The notes under the pieces: model-generated
Told to the model about the DNA's origin: nothing
Database searches by the model: none
What the model saw: only the letters and a program-made list of their open reading frames with translations
Made by a program: the position numbers and the translations under genes
Source: Streptomyces sp. NBC_01353
Lineage (GTDB): Bacteria; Actinomycetota; Actinomycetes; Streptomycetales; Streptomycetaceae
Length of the DNA stretch: 64,000 nucleotides
Direction of reading: 5' to 3'
Assembly (NCBI RefSeq): GCF_036237275.1
Contig: NZ_CP108352.1
Coordinates: 8,023,501 to 8,087,500 of the forward strand
In this document: in pieces, positions 26,701 through 34,467 of the stretch
Layout: each line of letters opens with the position of its first letter
How positions within the stretch are numbered: the stretch's first letter is position 1

Positions 26701-27357
26701 ATGGCTCTGTCCGAAGACCCCACGGACACCACCTCCTCCTTACCCTCGGGCGACAGCTCCGAGCGCCGCGGCAGAGTCCGCCTCCGGCGCGCGGCCCTGA
26801 TGGGCGCACCCGCCTTCGCGATCGCCTCCACCCTCGTCGTCCTCACCGCGCAGGGCGCGCTCGCCGCCCAGTTCGCCATCTCCGGAATGCCCTTCACCGT
26901 GACGGCCGACACCCTGCAGGGCACCGGCTTCGGTCAGTTCGGGGGCCTGGACAACATGCCCGAGGGCAGCCCCAACGCCGGTGACACCGGCGGGCAGGTG
27001 CTGGTCATCATCACCGCCATCCGCGAGGCGGAACTCACCAACCTCTGCCAGAGCGTGGAGCTCGGCGGCACCTTCCTGCACATCACGGCGGGCAACAAGG
27101 GCGCACCGGTCAAGGCGTCGGGCCTGACCACGGACTCCACCGAGATCTCCGGCAAGGTCGCCGCGTTCGACAACATCGAGATCGGCGGGGACGCCAGCAC
27201 CTTCGACAAGCCCCCGGTCAAGGGCCCGCTCGGCGTCTTCGGCCAGCAGGCGGACACCGTCACCATCAAGAACGTACGCCAGACCAACTACGCCACCACC
27301 GCTACCCGGTTCACCCTGCCCGACCTGCACATGAGCTTCAGCTCAAGGGGCTGCTGA
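26701..27357 (+). CDS. DUF6230-family secreted/membrane-associated protein
   Basis: The protein has 218 residues. A 35-residue Arg-rich cytoplasmic start leads into one hydrophobic segment (about 36-56, ending ALAAQF) that acts as signal or anchor, followed by an outside domain of ~160 residues with ISGMPFTVTADTLQGTGF, two Cys (NLCQSV and the C-terminal SSRGC) and PDLHMSF. This order is typical of the DUF6230 family, which in streptomycetes is encoded beside DUF6114 proteins, as here. Function is not established. The next gene starts 2 bp after its stop. Confidence 0.8.
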   Translation: MALSEDPTDTTSSLPSGDSSERRGRVRLRRAALMGAPAFAIASTLVVLTAQGALAAQFAISGMPFTVTADTLQGTGFGQFGGLDNMPEGSPNAGDTGGQVLVIITAIREAELTNLCQSVELGGTFLHITAGNKGAPVKASGLTTDSTEISGKVAAFDNIEIGGDASTFDKPPVKGPLGVFGQQADTVTIKNVRQTNYATTATRFTLPDLHMSFSSRGC

Positions 27358-27359
27358 CC

Positions 27360-27818
27360 ATGACGGCCGGGTCGGAGGCCACCGTCGAACCCGCGGACAC
27401 CGGCCCACCCGCCCCGAGCGGCCGGCACCCGTGGCGGACGTTCGGCCGGTGGCGCCACCGCCGCCCCTTCGGAGCGGGCCTCGCCATCGCCCTGGGCGGT
27501 GCCGAGATCCTGCTCACCCAGCAGGCGAGCATCTCCGTCATCCTCACGGCGGGCGCGGACGGCCTCGTCGGCTACGTACTGCCGGTGATCATGATCGTGT
27601 CCGGTCTGCTCATCGTTCTCAACCCACGTCAGCGGCTGTTCTACTCGATCGTCGCGGTCCTGGCCTCGCTGGCGACCTGGGTCACGTCGAACCTCGGCGG
27701 CTTCATCGTCGGCATGCTCCTCGGCCTCGTCGGCAGCTCACTCGCCTTCGGCTGGCTCCCCGACCAGCCGAGGCGCCGATGGCGCCGCGCGGGGGCTCGC
27801 CCGGAGAAGCAGGCGTGA
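27360..27818 (+). CDS. DUF6114-family integral membrane protein
   Basis: The protein has 152 residues. A cytoplasmic N terminus of ~40 residues is followed by four closely spaced hydrophobic segments (about 38-56, 62-85, 92-112, 115-135) and a basic C-terminal tail (PRRRWRRAGARP). The RPFGAGLAIALGGAEIL segment is typical of DUF6114. It is co-transcribed with the DUF6230 gene and probably forms a membrane complex with its product. Confidence 0.8.
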   Translation: MTAGSEATVEPADTGPPAPSGRHPWRTFGRWRHRRPFGAGLAIALGGAEILLTQQASISVILTAGADGLVGYVLPVIMIVSGLLIVLNPRQRLFYSIVAVLASLATWVTSNLGGFIVGMLLGLVGSSLAFGWLPDQPRRRWRRAGARPEKQA

Positions 27819-27924
27819 CACCCGGACCGATACATGACCCACGCACCGCGCACCTGCTGCGGGCGCGGGTACTCGGGCGTGGTGCCAGCGGCCCGGTTCG
27901 GGCGTGGTGACGTAGCGGGCACGG

Positions 27925-28120
27925 TTGCCGCCGGGTGTGCTGAAGGCGAGCCGCCTCCTCGGTGGTGAGGGCCCTGTCGTAGGCGTGGACCTGGTCGACC
28001 GAACCGTTCCAGAAGTCGACTGACCACGGTCGCGTAGTTGCCGGGCAGGGAGTCGAGCGTCGCCCAGGCGGTCGCACTCAACGCCCGGGAGAAGCCGTAG
28101 TACCGAGCGGCGCGGCCTGA
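27925..28120 (-). pseudogene. Remnant of a LamG/concanavalin-like lectin domain gene
   Basis: On the minus strand two frames give consecutive pieces of the C-terminal part of a LamG-type domain: FSRALSATAWATLDSLPGNY, then, after a frameshift near 28017, FWNGSVDQVHAYDRALTTEE. The second piece corresponds to the DGSVDDVRLYDRAL strand pair that ends these domains. No start, upstream domain or intact frame remains. This is the main content of the 539-bp gap 27819-28357. Confidence 0.6.
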
Positions 28121-28312
28121 GGGCCGCGCCGCGCCATCCAGAGGTGCCCGGCACAAGCCCCCCGCGCGCGTGCCGGGGAGGCGCATGCGGGTGAGGCGGC
28201 CCCGCGCATGTGCCGCCCCGTCGCGAGCGAGCCTCGCGACGGGGCGGCCGTCACGGGCGCGGTTGGTATGGACCTGACAAGCTTCTCCGGCTAGCGTGGT
28301 CGCGGCGCTCGG

Positions 28313-28326
28313 TGAGAGCGCTCTCA
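28313..28326. promoter_or_regulatory. LacI-family-type operator upstream of the protease gene
   Basis: TGAGAGCGCTCTCA is a perfect 14-bp palindrome 32 bp before the protease GTG start. It differs at two positions from TGGGAGCGCTCCCA, the CebR-type LacI-family operator known from cellulose-responsive promoters of streptomycetes. Confidence 0.6.
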
Positions 28327-28357
28327 ACTGTTCCGATCCCCCTCACCAGGAGGCCCC

Positions 28358-29500
28358 GTGAGACGCACATCCGCCCTCCGCGCCGCCGTCGCGGCCCTGT
28401 TGCTGACCGTCGGACTCGGCGGTGCCCACTCCGGAACCGCGAGCGCCGCACCCACGGCCGACCCGCCCACGCTGTCGTCCGGACTCCTCGACGCCATGCA
28501 GCAGGACCTCGGCCTGACGAAGTACCAGGCCGAGGAGCGGTTACGGGCCGAGCAGGCGGCGACGCGGGTGGAAGGCGACGCACGCCGTATCACCGGCCGC
28601 TCCTACGGCGGAGCCTGGTTCGACGCGACCACGGGACGGCTCGTCGTCGCCCTCACCGACCGGAACGAGGAGGCCGACGTCCGCGCGCTGGGCGCCGACA
28701 CGCGACTCGTGCGCCACAGTGCCACCGCGCTCGACCGCACCAAGTCCCGTCTGGACGCGCTCGCCGCTCCCGCCGGCGTCGCCGGCTGGCACGTCGACCC
28801 GAAGTCCAACAGCGTCGTCCTCACGGTGGTCCGCGCCGCCCGGACCGAGCCCGCCGTGCGCGCCTTCGTCGCACGGGCTCGCACGACAGGCCCCGTCACC
28901 GTCGTCGAGACGGCGGACACTCCGCGGACCTACGCCGCGGGCACCGTGGGCGGCGATCCGTACTACACCGGCAACGTCCGCTGTTCCATCGGCTTCTCCG
29001 TGCACGGGGGATTCGTCACCGCCGGGCACTGCGGGCGGGCCGGCGCCGCCGTACGCGGCTGGGACGGGTCCGCCATGGGCACCTTCCAGGGCTCCTCGTT
29101 CCCTGGTGACGACTACGCGTACGTCAGCATCCACAGCGGCTGGTGGACGGTGCCCGTGGTGCTCGGCTGGGGGACCGTACCGGACCGGCTCGTCCGCGGA
29201 TCCGCCGAGGCCCCCGTCGGCGCGTCGATCTGCCGCTCGGGCTCCACGACCCGCTGGCACTGCGGCACCGTCCTGGCCAGGAACGAGACCGTCAACTACA
29301 GCCAGGGCGCCGTGCACCAGATGACGAAGACGAGCGTGTGCGCGGAAGGCGGCGACTCCGGCGGGTCCTTCATCAGCGGCGACCAGGCCCAGGGGGTCAC
29401 CTCCGGCGGCTGGGGCAACTGCTCCTCCGGCGGTGAGACGTGGTTCCAGCCCGTCAACGAGATCCTCGGACGTTACGGGCTCACCCTCCACACCGCCTGA
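28358..29500 (+). CDS. Streptogrisin-type secreted serine protease (S1 family) with propeptide
   Basis: The protein has 380 residues. Signal peptide 1-30 (SGTASAAP end), alpha-lytic/streptogrisin propeptide about 31-190 (SGLLDAMQQDLGLTKYQAEERL, GRLVVALTD), then a chymotrypsin-fold protease with TAGHCG (His), DDYAYV (Asp) and GGDSGG (Ser). Six Cys in the mature domain fit the usual disulfides (CSIGF-GHC, CRSG-HC, VCAEGG-NC). A strong AGGAGG precedes GTG 28358. A LacI-type palindrome just upstream suggests nutrient-responsive repression, and a 12-bp hairpin terminates it. Confidence 0.93.
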   Translation: MRRTSALRAAVAALLLTVGLGGAHSGTASAAPTADPPTLSSGLLDAMQQDLGLTKYQAEERLRAEQAATRVEGDARRITGRSYGGAWFDATTGRLVVALTDRNEEADVRALGADTRLVRHSATALDRTKSRLDALAAPAGVAGWHVDPKSNSVVLTVVRAARTEPAVRAFVARARTTGPVTVVETADTPRTYAAGTVGGDPYYTGNVRCSIGFSVHGGFVTAGHCGRAGAAVRGWDGSAMGTFQGSSFPGDDYAYVSIHSGWWTVPVVLGWGTVPDRLVRGSAEAPVGASICRSGSTTRWHCGTVLARNETVNYSQGAVHQMTKTSVCAEGGDSGGSFISGDQAQGVTSGGWGNCSSGGETWFQPVNEILGRYGLTLHTA

Positions 29501-29517
29501 TCAGGCGGCCGACGGCA

Positions 29518-29552
29518 CCCGAGCCCGCGTAGACACCACGCGCGGGCTCGGG
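29518..29552 (+). terminator. Terminator of the streptogrisin-type protease gene
   Basis: 12-bp perfect G+C-rich arms (29518-29529 and 29541-29552) around an 11-nt loop, starting 18 bp after the stop codon. Confidence 0.8.
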
Positions 29553-29599
29553 GCGGGAGAGTACGCAGGTGGTCCCGGACCGCCCGGGGTCCGGGACGG

Positions 29600-29695
29600 T
29601 CAGCGACGGCCGAGCGTGCTCTCCCGCTCCACCAGCTCGAAGTCCGCCTGCACACGCCGGGGCATGTGCTCCTTGTCCTGCGGCGTACGGGTGCT
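29600..29695 (-). pseudogene. Possible C-terminal remnant of a LacI-family regulator
   Basis: Read on the minus strand, the last codons before a TGA at 29600-29602 give DFELVERESTLGRR. The VELVVREST-type ending followed by a short basic tail is characteristic of the C terminus of LacI/GalR regulators. Nothing upstream continues the frame. It may be the decayed repressor that once served the palindrome at 28313, but the match is short. Confidence 0.35.
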
Positions 29696-30017
29696 ACACC
29701 TTCGTGGACACGGACACGGACAGGGACAGGGACAGGGTGAGCGGGCCCGGCCCGGTGTCGTCGGCGGGCGGGGCCGGGGAAGCGCTCCAGATCATGGTGA
29801 GGAGAAGAGCCAGCACCGCGATCACGGCCAGGACGATCGCCACGACCACGCGGCGATCTCGTCGTGGGCGTTCGTCCTCACCGCCTGACTCCGGTTCAGC
29901 TTCTTGAGGAACCTTCGCGTCCAACGTGCCGAACAACGATGCGAGGTGGGGATCGTCGCGTATGAGACCCTGCTCGATCTCCGAGAGGATCTGTCGGTCG
30001 TCTGCATGAGGACTCAT
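29694..30017 (-). CDS. DUF3040-type small membrane protein
   Basis: The protein has 107 residues. HADDRQILSEIEQGLIRDDPHLASLF at the N terminus is the DUF3040 signature (LSEhErrhLeeIErgLaxdDPxLAxxl), followed by a basic stretch and one transmembrane helix (about 60-82). The tail is LTLSLSLSVSVSTKV, encoded by a repetitive (GGACA)n-like sequence. DUF3040 proteins are short membrane proteins of unknown function, abundant in actinobacteria. The family's usual second helix is replaced by the repetitive tail. Confidence 0.75.
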   Translation of the reverse strand: MSPHADDRQILSEIEQGLIRDDPHLASLFGTLDAKVPQEAEPESGGEDERPRRDRRVVVAIVLAVIAVLALLLTMIWSASPAPPADDTGPGPLTLSLSLSVSVSTKV

Positions 30018-30126
30018 AGCGGCCCCCTCTGGGTCGGCACACGAGCCGCGTCCTCTTCCATTGTGAACGCCAACCCCGGATCCGGCAGCCCAGTGCCCGG
30101 CACCCTCGCTCACGTGCGACGCTTAC

Positions 30127-30435
30127 TCACGCGCGCTCCGCCGTCCCGCGTTCGTCCGCGCCGTCCACGATCTGCGACGCCCCGGGCCGGGGGGCGGATT
30201 CCGTGGTGTGGAGCGCGGACGGGGACGGGACACGGCCTCGGGTGAGGCGGGCGGCGATCGGCTCGGCGTAGCGGGCGGTGAGCGGTCCGGTCACGACGAG
30301 GACCAGGACGTACGCGGTGGCGAACGGGCCCGGCTCGGGCTGGACGCCGGCGGTGCCGGCGGTGCCGGCGAGGCCGGCGATGACGATCGAGAACTCGCCG
30401 CGCGCCACGAGCGTGCCGCCCGCCCGCCAACAGCG
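30127..30435 (-). pseudogene. Truncated 3' end of a CPA2-type cation:proton antiporter
   Basis: The minus-strand frame encodes AGGTLVARGEFSIVIAGLAG followed by one further hydrophobic helix (FATAYVLVLVVTGPLTARY), which is the end of the membrane domain of KefB-like cation/proton antiporters, where ARGEFSIVIA is a hallmark. The preceding ten or so helices are absent: the frame is not preceded by a start codon or by family sequence beyond about 30435. The GTAGTAG segment is a slippage-like expansion. It is most likely a 5'-truncated relic. Confidence 0.65.
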
Positions 30436-30686
30436 GTATCGGTGAGAACTGGCTCGTCACAACCAGGGTTCCGCCACGGGGAGCGACGCTTCCCTCGACC
30501 CGGGGCCCCGACATGGTGCCAATCGCGCGGAGGCGCGGGACATGGGTGTCGGCACGGATGGACATGACCCTGGGACACTGGTCAGGATGGAGCGGGACGT
30601 GGGTCCCGCCGCAGGTCACAGGGTGCCTGCGGGACGAAGGCGCAAGGGGCCGGGCAGACGACGCGCCGGCCGGGAGAGGCAGGACC

Positions 30687-31643
30687 GTGTCGCTGTACTG
30701 GCGGATCTTCCTGCTGAACGCCGCCGTCCTCGTCGTCGCGGTTCTCCTGCTGCTCGGCCCGGTCACCGTCTCCACCCCTGTGCTCTTCGGTGAGGCCGTC
30801 GTGCTCGTGGCCGGGCTGGTCGCGATGCTCATCGTCAACGCCTTCCTGCTCCGGGTCGGCCTCGCACCGTTCCAGCGGCTCACCCGGGCGATGCTGACCG
30901 CCGACCTCCTCAAGCCCGGCCGACGCCCCGCGGTGACGGGCCACGGCGAGATGGCCGAGCTGACCCGCACCTTCAACTCGATGCTCGACCGCCTCGAAGC
31001 CGAACGCGCCACCAGCAGCGCCCGTGTCCTGTCCGCACAGGAGGCGGAACGCCAGCGCATCGCGCAGGAGCTCCACGACGAGGTCGGCCAGACCCTGACC
31101 GCCGTACTCCTCCAGCTGAAGCACTCCGCCGACCACGCGCCCGAGGCGCTCCGGGACGAACTGCGGCAGGCGCAGGAGACCACCCGGGGGAGCCTCGACG
31201 AGATCCGGCGCATCGCGCGCCGCCTGCGGCCCGGAGTGCTGGAGGAGCTGGGACTGCTCAGCGCGCTCAGGTCCCTGGCCACCGAGTTCTCCACCCGCGG
31301 ACTGACCGTACGGCCCCACATCGACGCCGGCCTCCCGAAGCTCGACCAGGAGACCGAGCTCGTCCTCTACCGCGTCGCCCAGGAAGGGCTCACCAACACC
31401 GCACGTCACTCGGGCGCGAGCCGCGTCGATCTGCACCTGAGCCCTCTGCCCCAGGGTGGAGTACGGCTGCTGGTCCGGGACGACGGCCGGGGGATCGGAC
31501 GGGTGGCCGAAGGAGCCGGCATCCGAGGGATGCGCGAGCGCGCCCTGCTCATCGGCGCGGATCTGACGATCGGTCCCGGAGAGGGCGGAGGGACCGAGGT
31601 CCGCCTGGACGCCACGGGCGGAGCGAAGGGGAGGACACCATGA
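30687..31643 (+). CDS. NarL-partner sensor histidine kinase (HisKA_3)
   Basis: The protein has 318 residues. Two adjacent N-terminal membrane helices (about 5-26 and 32-55) with hardly any external loop are followed by a HAMP-like segment (APFQRLTRAMLTADLL), the HisKA_3 dimerisation box AERQRIAQELHDEVGQT with His130, and an HATPase domain (NTARHSGAS, DDGRGIG, GIRGMRERA). GTG 30687 is preceded by GGGAGAGGCAGGA. Its stop overlaps the regulator's ATG (ATGA). The signal is unknown. Confidence 0.88.
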   Translation: MSLYWRIFLLNAAVLVVAVLLLLGPVTVSTPVLFGEAVVLVAGLVAMLIVNAFLLRVGLAPFQRLTRAMLTADLLKPGRRPAVTGHGEMAELTRTFNSMLDRLEAERATSSARVLSAQEAERQRIAQELHDEVGQTLTAVLLQLKHSADHAPEALRDELRQAQETTRGSLDEIRRIARRLRPGVLEELGLLSALRSLATEFSTRGLTVRPHIDAGLPKLDQETELVLYRVAQEGLTNTARHSGASRVDLHLSPLPQGGVRLLVRDDGRGIGRVAEGAGIRGMRERALLIGADLTIGPGEGGGTEVRLDATGGAKGRTP

Positions 31644-32299
31644 CCGCGGCGGGCCCCACCCGCATCCTGCTGGCGGACGACCACGCGCTGGTGCGCGGCG
31701 GTGTACGCCTCATCCTCGACGCCGAGCCCGACCTCACCGTCGTCGCCGAGGCCGCGGACGGAGCCGAGGCGGTCGCCCTCGCCCGGACCGAGCAGATCGA
31801 CCTGGCCGTCCTCGACATCTCCATGCCCCGGCAGACGGGCCTCCAGGCGGCCCGCGAACTCAGCCGTCTCCAGCCGCAGGTGAGGATCCTGATCCTCACG
31901 ATGTACGACAACGAGCAGTACTTCTTCGAAGCGCTCAAGGCCGGCGCGAGCGGTTACGTGCTCAAGTCTGTCGCCGACCGCGATCTCGTCGAAGCGTGCC
32001 GGGCCGCGATGCGCGACGAACCCTTCATCTACCCGGGGGCGGAGACGGCTCTGATCCGCACGTACCTGGACCGGGCGGAGCAGGGCAGGCCGCTGCCCGA
32101 CAAGGCCATCACTGACCGGGAAGAGGAGATCCTCAAACTCGTCGCCGAGGGACACACCTCGAAGGAGATCGGCGACCTGCTCTTCATCAGCGCCAAGACG
32201 GTCGAACGACACCGCGCCAACCTGCTCCAGAAGCTGGGGTTGCGCGACCGACTGGAACTCACGCGCTACGCCATACGCGTCGGACTGATCGAACCCTAG
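31640..32299 (+). CDS. NarL/LuxR-family response regulator
   Basis: The protein has 219 residues. The receiver domain has ADDHALVRGG, phospho-acceptor Asp59 in LAVLDISMP, and the LKSVADRDL lysine region. The C-terminal LuxR HTH (about 155-215) has LTxREEEILKLVAEGHTSKEIGDLLFISAKTVERHR-like helices (ITDREEEILKLV, SAKTVERHRANL). It is coupled to the kinase gene. Two hairpins after its stop separate it from the convergent siderophore locus. Confidence 0.92.
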   Translation: MTAAGPTRILLADDHALVRGGVRLILDAEPDLTVVAEAADGAEAVALARTEQIDLAVLDISMPRQTGLQAARELSRLQPQVRILILTMYDNEQYFFEALKAGASGYVLKSVADRDLVEACRAAMRDEPFIYPGAETALIRTYLDRAEQGRPLPDKAITDREEEILKLVAEGHTSKEIGDLLFISAKTVERHRANLLQKLGLRDRLELTRYAIRVGLIEP

Positions 32300-32365
32300 G
32301 CGTGTCGGCGGATCAGGGCCGGGTCCGCGACGCCTGGCACGACGCGGCGTGTCCGGATCCGGAGT

Positions 32366-32400
32366 GGTGCCGCGCGGGGCTTCCCGCCCCACGCGGCACC
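32366..32400. terminator. Hairpin terminator downstream of the NarL-type system
   Basis: GGTGCCGCG/CGCGGCACC arms continue, after one C-A mismatch, into GGGG/CCCC, with a 7-nt loop. It lies 67 bp after the response-regulator stop. Confidence 0.7.
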
Positions 32401-32405
32401 GCCCG

Positions 32406-32437
32406 CCGGGGGGCCCAGGACCGGCTGGGCCCCCCGG
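32406..32437. terminator. Hairpin terminator abutting the siderophore locus
   Basis: 13-bp perfect arms (32406-32418 and 32425-32437) with a 6-nt loop, ending 4 bp before the stop codon of the leftward guanidine-modifying-enzyme gene. Together with the preceding hairpin it insulates the convergent operons. Confidence 0.75.
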
Positions 32438-32440
32438 TGC

Positions 32441-33253
32441 TCAGCCGGCGCTGCGCAGCTCCAGCGTGCAGCACTTCACGCTGCCGCCCGCCTTGAGGAG
32501 CTCCGACAGGTCCATCCCGATCGGGTCGAAGCCACGGGCGCGGAGCTGCTCGATCAGCGCCGTGGCGTTGTGCGGCAGCACCACGTGCCTGCCGTCGGAG
32601 GTGGCGTTGAGGCCGAAGACGGCCGCGTCCTCGTCCGTGGCGATGACGGCGTCCGGGAACAGGCGCCGCAGCACGGCGAGGCTCCCCGGCGAGAATGCGG
32701 GCGGGTAGTAGGCGATCGTCTGCTCGTCCAGGACCGAGAGAGCAGTGTCCAGGTGGTAGTAGTTCGGATCCACCAGGGTGAGGCCGACGACGGGACGTCC
32801 GAAGAACTCCTGGGCCTCGTCGTGCGAGCGGGGATCGCTGCGGAAGCCGGTGCCGGCGAGCAGCCAGTCCCCGGTGAGGAGATAGTCGCCCTCACCCTCG
32901 TTGACGAAGTCCGCCGTGCGCAGGTCCGGGAAGCCGTTGTCGCGCAGCCAGTCGTGGTAGGCCGGGCCCTCCGCGATGCGCTCGGCGTCGCGGAATCTGG
33001 CCACCAGGGCGCGGCCGTCGACGACCGTGGCCCCGTTGGCGGCGAAGACCATGTCGGGCAGCCCGGGCACGGGGTCTATCACGTCGACGGTGTGCCCGAG
33101 GCTCAGGTAGACCTCGCGCAACCGCTCCCACTGGTCGATCGCCAGCTGGGTGTCGACGGGCTTCGCCGGGTCCATCCACGGGTTGATGGAGTAGACCACG
33201 TCGAAGTGGGTGGGCGGGCACATGAGGTAGTGCCGCGGCCGTGCGGTACGCAT
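32441..33253 (-). CDS. Guanidine-modifying enzyme, arginine dihydrolase / DDAH-like
   Basis: The protein has 270 residues, the size of the amidinotransferase/DDAH fold. YLMCPPTHFDVVYSINPWM opens it, GLPDMVFAAN gives Asn73, NEGEGDYLL the acidic substrate-binding loop, YYHLDTAL catalytic His167 and GGSVKCC the catalytic Cys (261 or 262). Annotation pipelines usually call such proteins dimethylarginine dimethylaminohydrolase. From memory, the opening motif and the Asn in FxAN resemble the dihydrolase domain of cyanobacterial ArgZ/AgrE, which converts arginine to ornithine, ammonia and CO2. It starts 17 bp after the formyltransferase stop, so both lie on one leftward, probably iron-regulated transcript. 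Supplying ornithine for the siderophore is therefore attractive, but it is inference. Confidence 0.75.
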   Translation of the reverse strand: MRTARPRHYLMCPPTHFDVVYSINPWMDPAKPVDTQLAIDQWERLREVYLSLGHTVDVIDPVPGLPDMVFAANGATVVDGRALVARFRDAERIAEGPAYHDWLRDNGFPDLRTADFVNEGEGDYLLTGDWLLAGTGFRSDPRSHDEAQEFFGRPVVGLTLVDPNYYHLDTALSVLDEQTIAYYPPAFSPGSLAVLRRLFPDAVIATDEDAAVFGLNATSDGRHVVLPHNATALIEQLRARGFDPIGMDLSELLKAGGSVKCCTLELRSAG

Positions 33254-33270
33254 GAATGCGAATCCGATCG

Positions 33271-34218
33271 TCAGGGGCGGCTGGAGAGGTAGCCGCCCAT
33301 GGAGGTGAAGTACTCGGTCGCGCCCATCTCGTGCCCCTCCTCGGTGCGGACGCGCGTGATGGCCAGGCCGTGGTTCCGGCCGGTGCGTGCGTCGGCTCCT
33401 GCGACGATGACGACACCGTCGCCCTCGCGGTAGAAGATGCGGCCCGGAGTGCCGCCGTAGCGGCCCTCGGAGACCACGGCGGACAGCACTTCGAGGCGCT
33501 TGCCCTTGTGGAAGGTGAACGCGGCCGGGTACGGGGCGGACTGGGCGCGGATCAGACGCTCCAGTACATCGGCGGGCCAGTCCCAGTTGATCCGGATGTC
33601 CTCCTCGGCCCGCTTGTGGAAGAAACTGGCCTGGGAACGGTCCTGCCGGGTGAACTCGGTCTGCCCGGAGGCGATCTGGTCGAGGGCGCCGATGGTGACG
33701 GGGGCGATGAGGTCCACCGTCTTGTGGAACAGATCCGTGGTCGTGTCGGTCGGCCCGACGGTGACTGCCCGCTGTACGACGATGTCGCCGGCGTCGAGCT
33801 CGTCGTCCATCAGATGGGCCGTGACGCCCACTTCGGGCTCGCCGTTGATCAGCGCCCAGATCAGGGGCGAGAAGCCGGCGTACTTGGGTAGCAGGGAGTC
33901 GTGGACGTTGAGTGTGCCGTGACGGGGGAGGCTGAAGATGCGCGGCGGGATCCAGGTGCGCCAGTTGTTGGCCACGATGATGTCCGCGTCGGCCTCCTTG
34001 AGGCGCTGGAACAGTTCCTCGTCGTCGGGCCGGTTGCGGATGACGACGGGGACGCCGTTCGCCTCGGCCAGCTCGGCGACCGAGTCGCTCCAGATCTTCT
34101 CGTAGGCGTGCTCGCTCTTCGGGTGTGTCACGACAAGGACCACGTCGTGCTCGGAGTCCAGGAGCGCTTGCAGGGTGCGATGCCCCCAGGTCTGGTAACC
34201 GAACATGACGACCCGCAT
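33271..34218 (-). CDS. Hydroxyornithine formyltransferase (CchA-like)
   Basis: The protein has 315 residues and resembles methionyl-tRNA formyltransferase: an N-terminal formyl-transfer domain with MVVMFGYQTWGHRTL-like start, ADIIVANNWRTWIPP, the NVHDSLLPKYAGFSPL catalytic His/Asn region and DDELDAGDIV, then a C-terminal OB-like domain. Homologues such as CchA of the coelichelin pathway use N10-formyl-tetrahydrofolate to formylate the side-chain hydroxylamine of N5-hydroxyornithine. AGGAGG precedes ATG 34218. An iron box (34257-34275) lies 39 bp upstream. No hydroxyornithine acetyltransferase is present in the locus, which argues for formyl rather than acetyl hydroxamates. Confidence 0.88.
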   Translation of the reverse strand: MRVVMFGYQTWGHRTLQALLDSEHDVVLVVTHPKSEHAYEKIWSDSVAELAEANGVPVVIRNRPDDEELFQRLKEADADIIVANNWRTWIPPRIFSLPRHGTLNVHDSLLPKYAGFSPLIWALINGEPEVGVTAHLMDDELDAGDIVVQRAVTVGPTDTTTDLFHKTVDLIAPVTIGALDQIASGQTEFTRQDRSQASFFHKRAEEDIRINWDWPADVLERLIRAQSAPYPAAFTFHKGKRLEVLSAVVSEGRYGGTPGRIFYREGDGVVIVAGADARTGRNHGLAITRVRTEEGHEMGATEYFTSMGGYLSSRP

Positions 34219-34256
34219 GGGGATCCTCCTCGAGAGAGCGACTGACCGGCGCCAAG

Positions 34257-34275
34257 TAAAGCAAGGCTTACCTAA
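34257..34275 (-). promoter_or_regulatory. DmdR/IdeR-type iron box for the leftward formyltransferase operon
   Basis: TAAAGCAAGGCTTACCTAA matches the consensus TTAGGTTAGGCTCACCTAA at 14 of 19 positions by my count. It lies 39 bp upstream of the formyltransferase start, where a bound iron-loaded repressor would block transcription. Confidence 0.65.
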
Positions 34276-34361
34276 GTGCGCAACAGTCGTGATTTCGAAG
34301 GCCGTTGGCGCCGATTTCCAGCCAAGCCGCCTCGCGCAACCGTCTCGACAGGTCGCTTAGA

Positions 34362-34380
34362 TCAGGTTAGCCTCACCTAA
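34362..34380 (+). promoter_or_regulatory. DmdR/IdeR-type iron box for the hydroxylase-NRPS operon
   Basis: TCAGGTTAGCCTCACCTAA matches the DmdR1 consensus at 17 of 19 positions. It lies 88 bp upstream of the ornithine hydroxylase start and is the best of the four boxes in the locus. It predicts repression by iron of the whole rightward biosynthetic operon. Confidence 0.82.
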
Positions 34381-34467
34381 GTTCCAGTTGGGTGTCGCTC
34401 TTGGCGTGCCCGACGCCTCGTTCTCACCCACGCCTCACAAGCGGCCGTCCTGCACGATGGGAGTGAC

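Noticed and set aside
29694-30113. Longer start (30113) for the DUF3040 gene
   Set aside because: The extra 32 codons precede the family's N-terminal signature and lack conservation-like features; ATG 30017 fits the family length.
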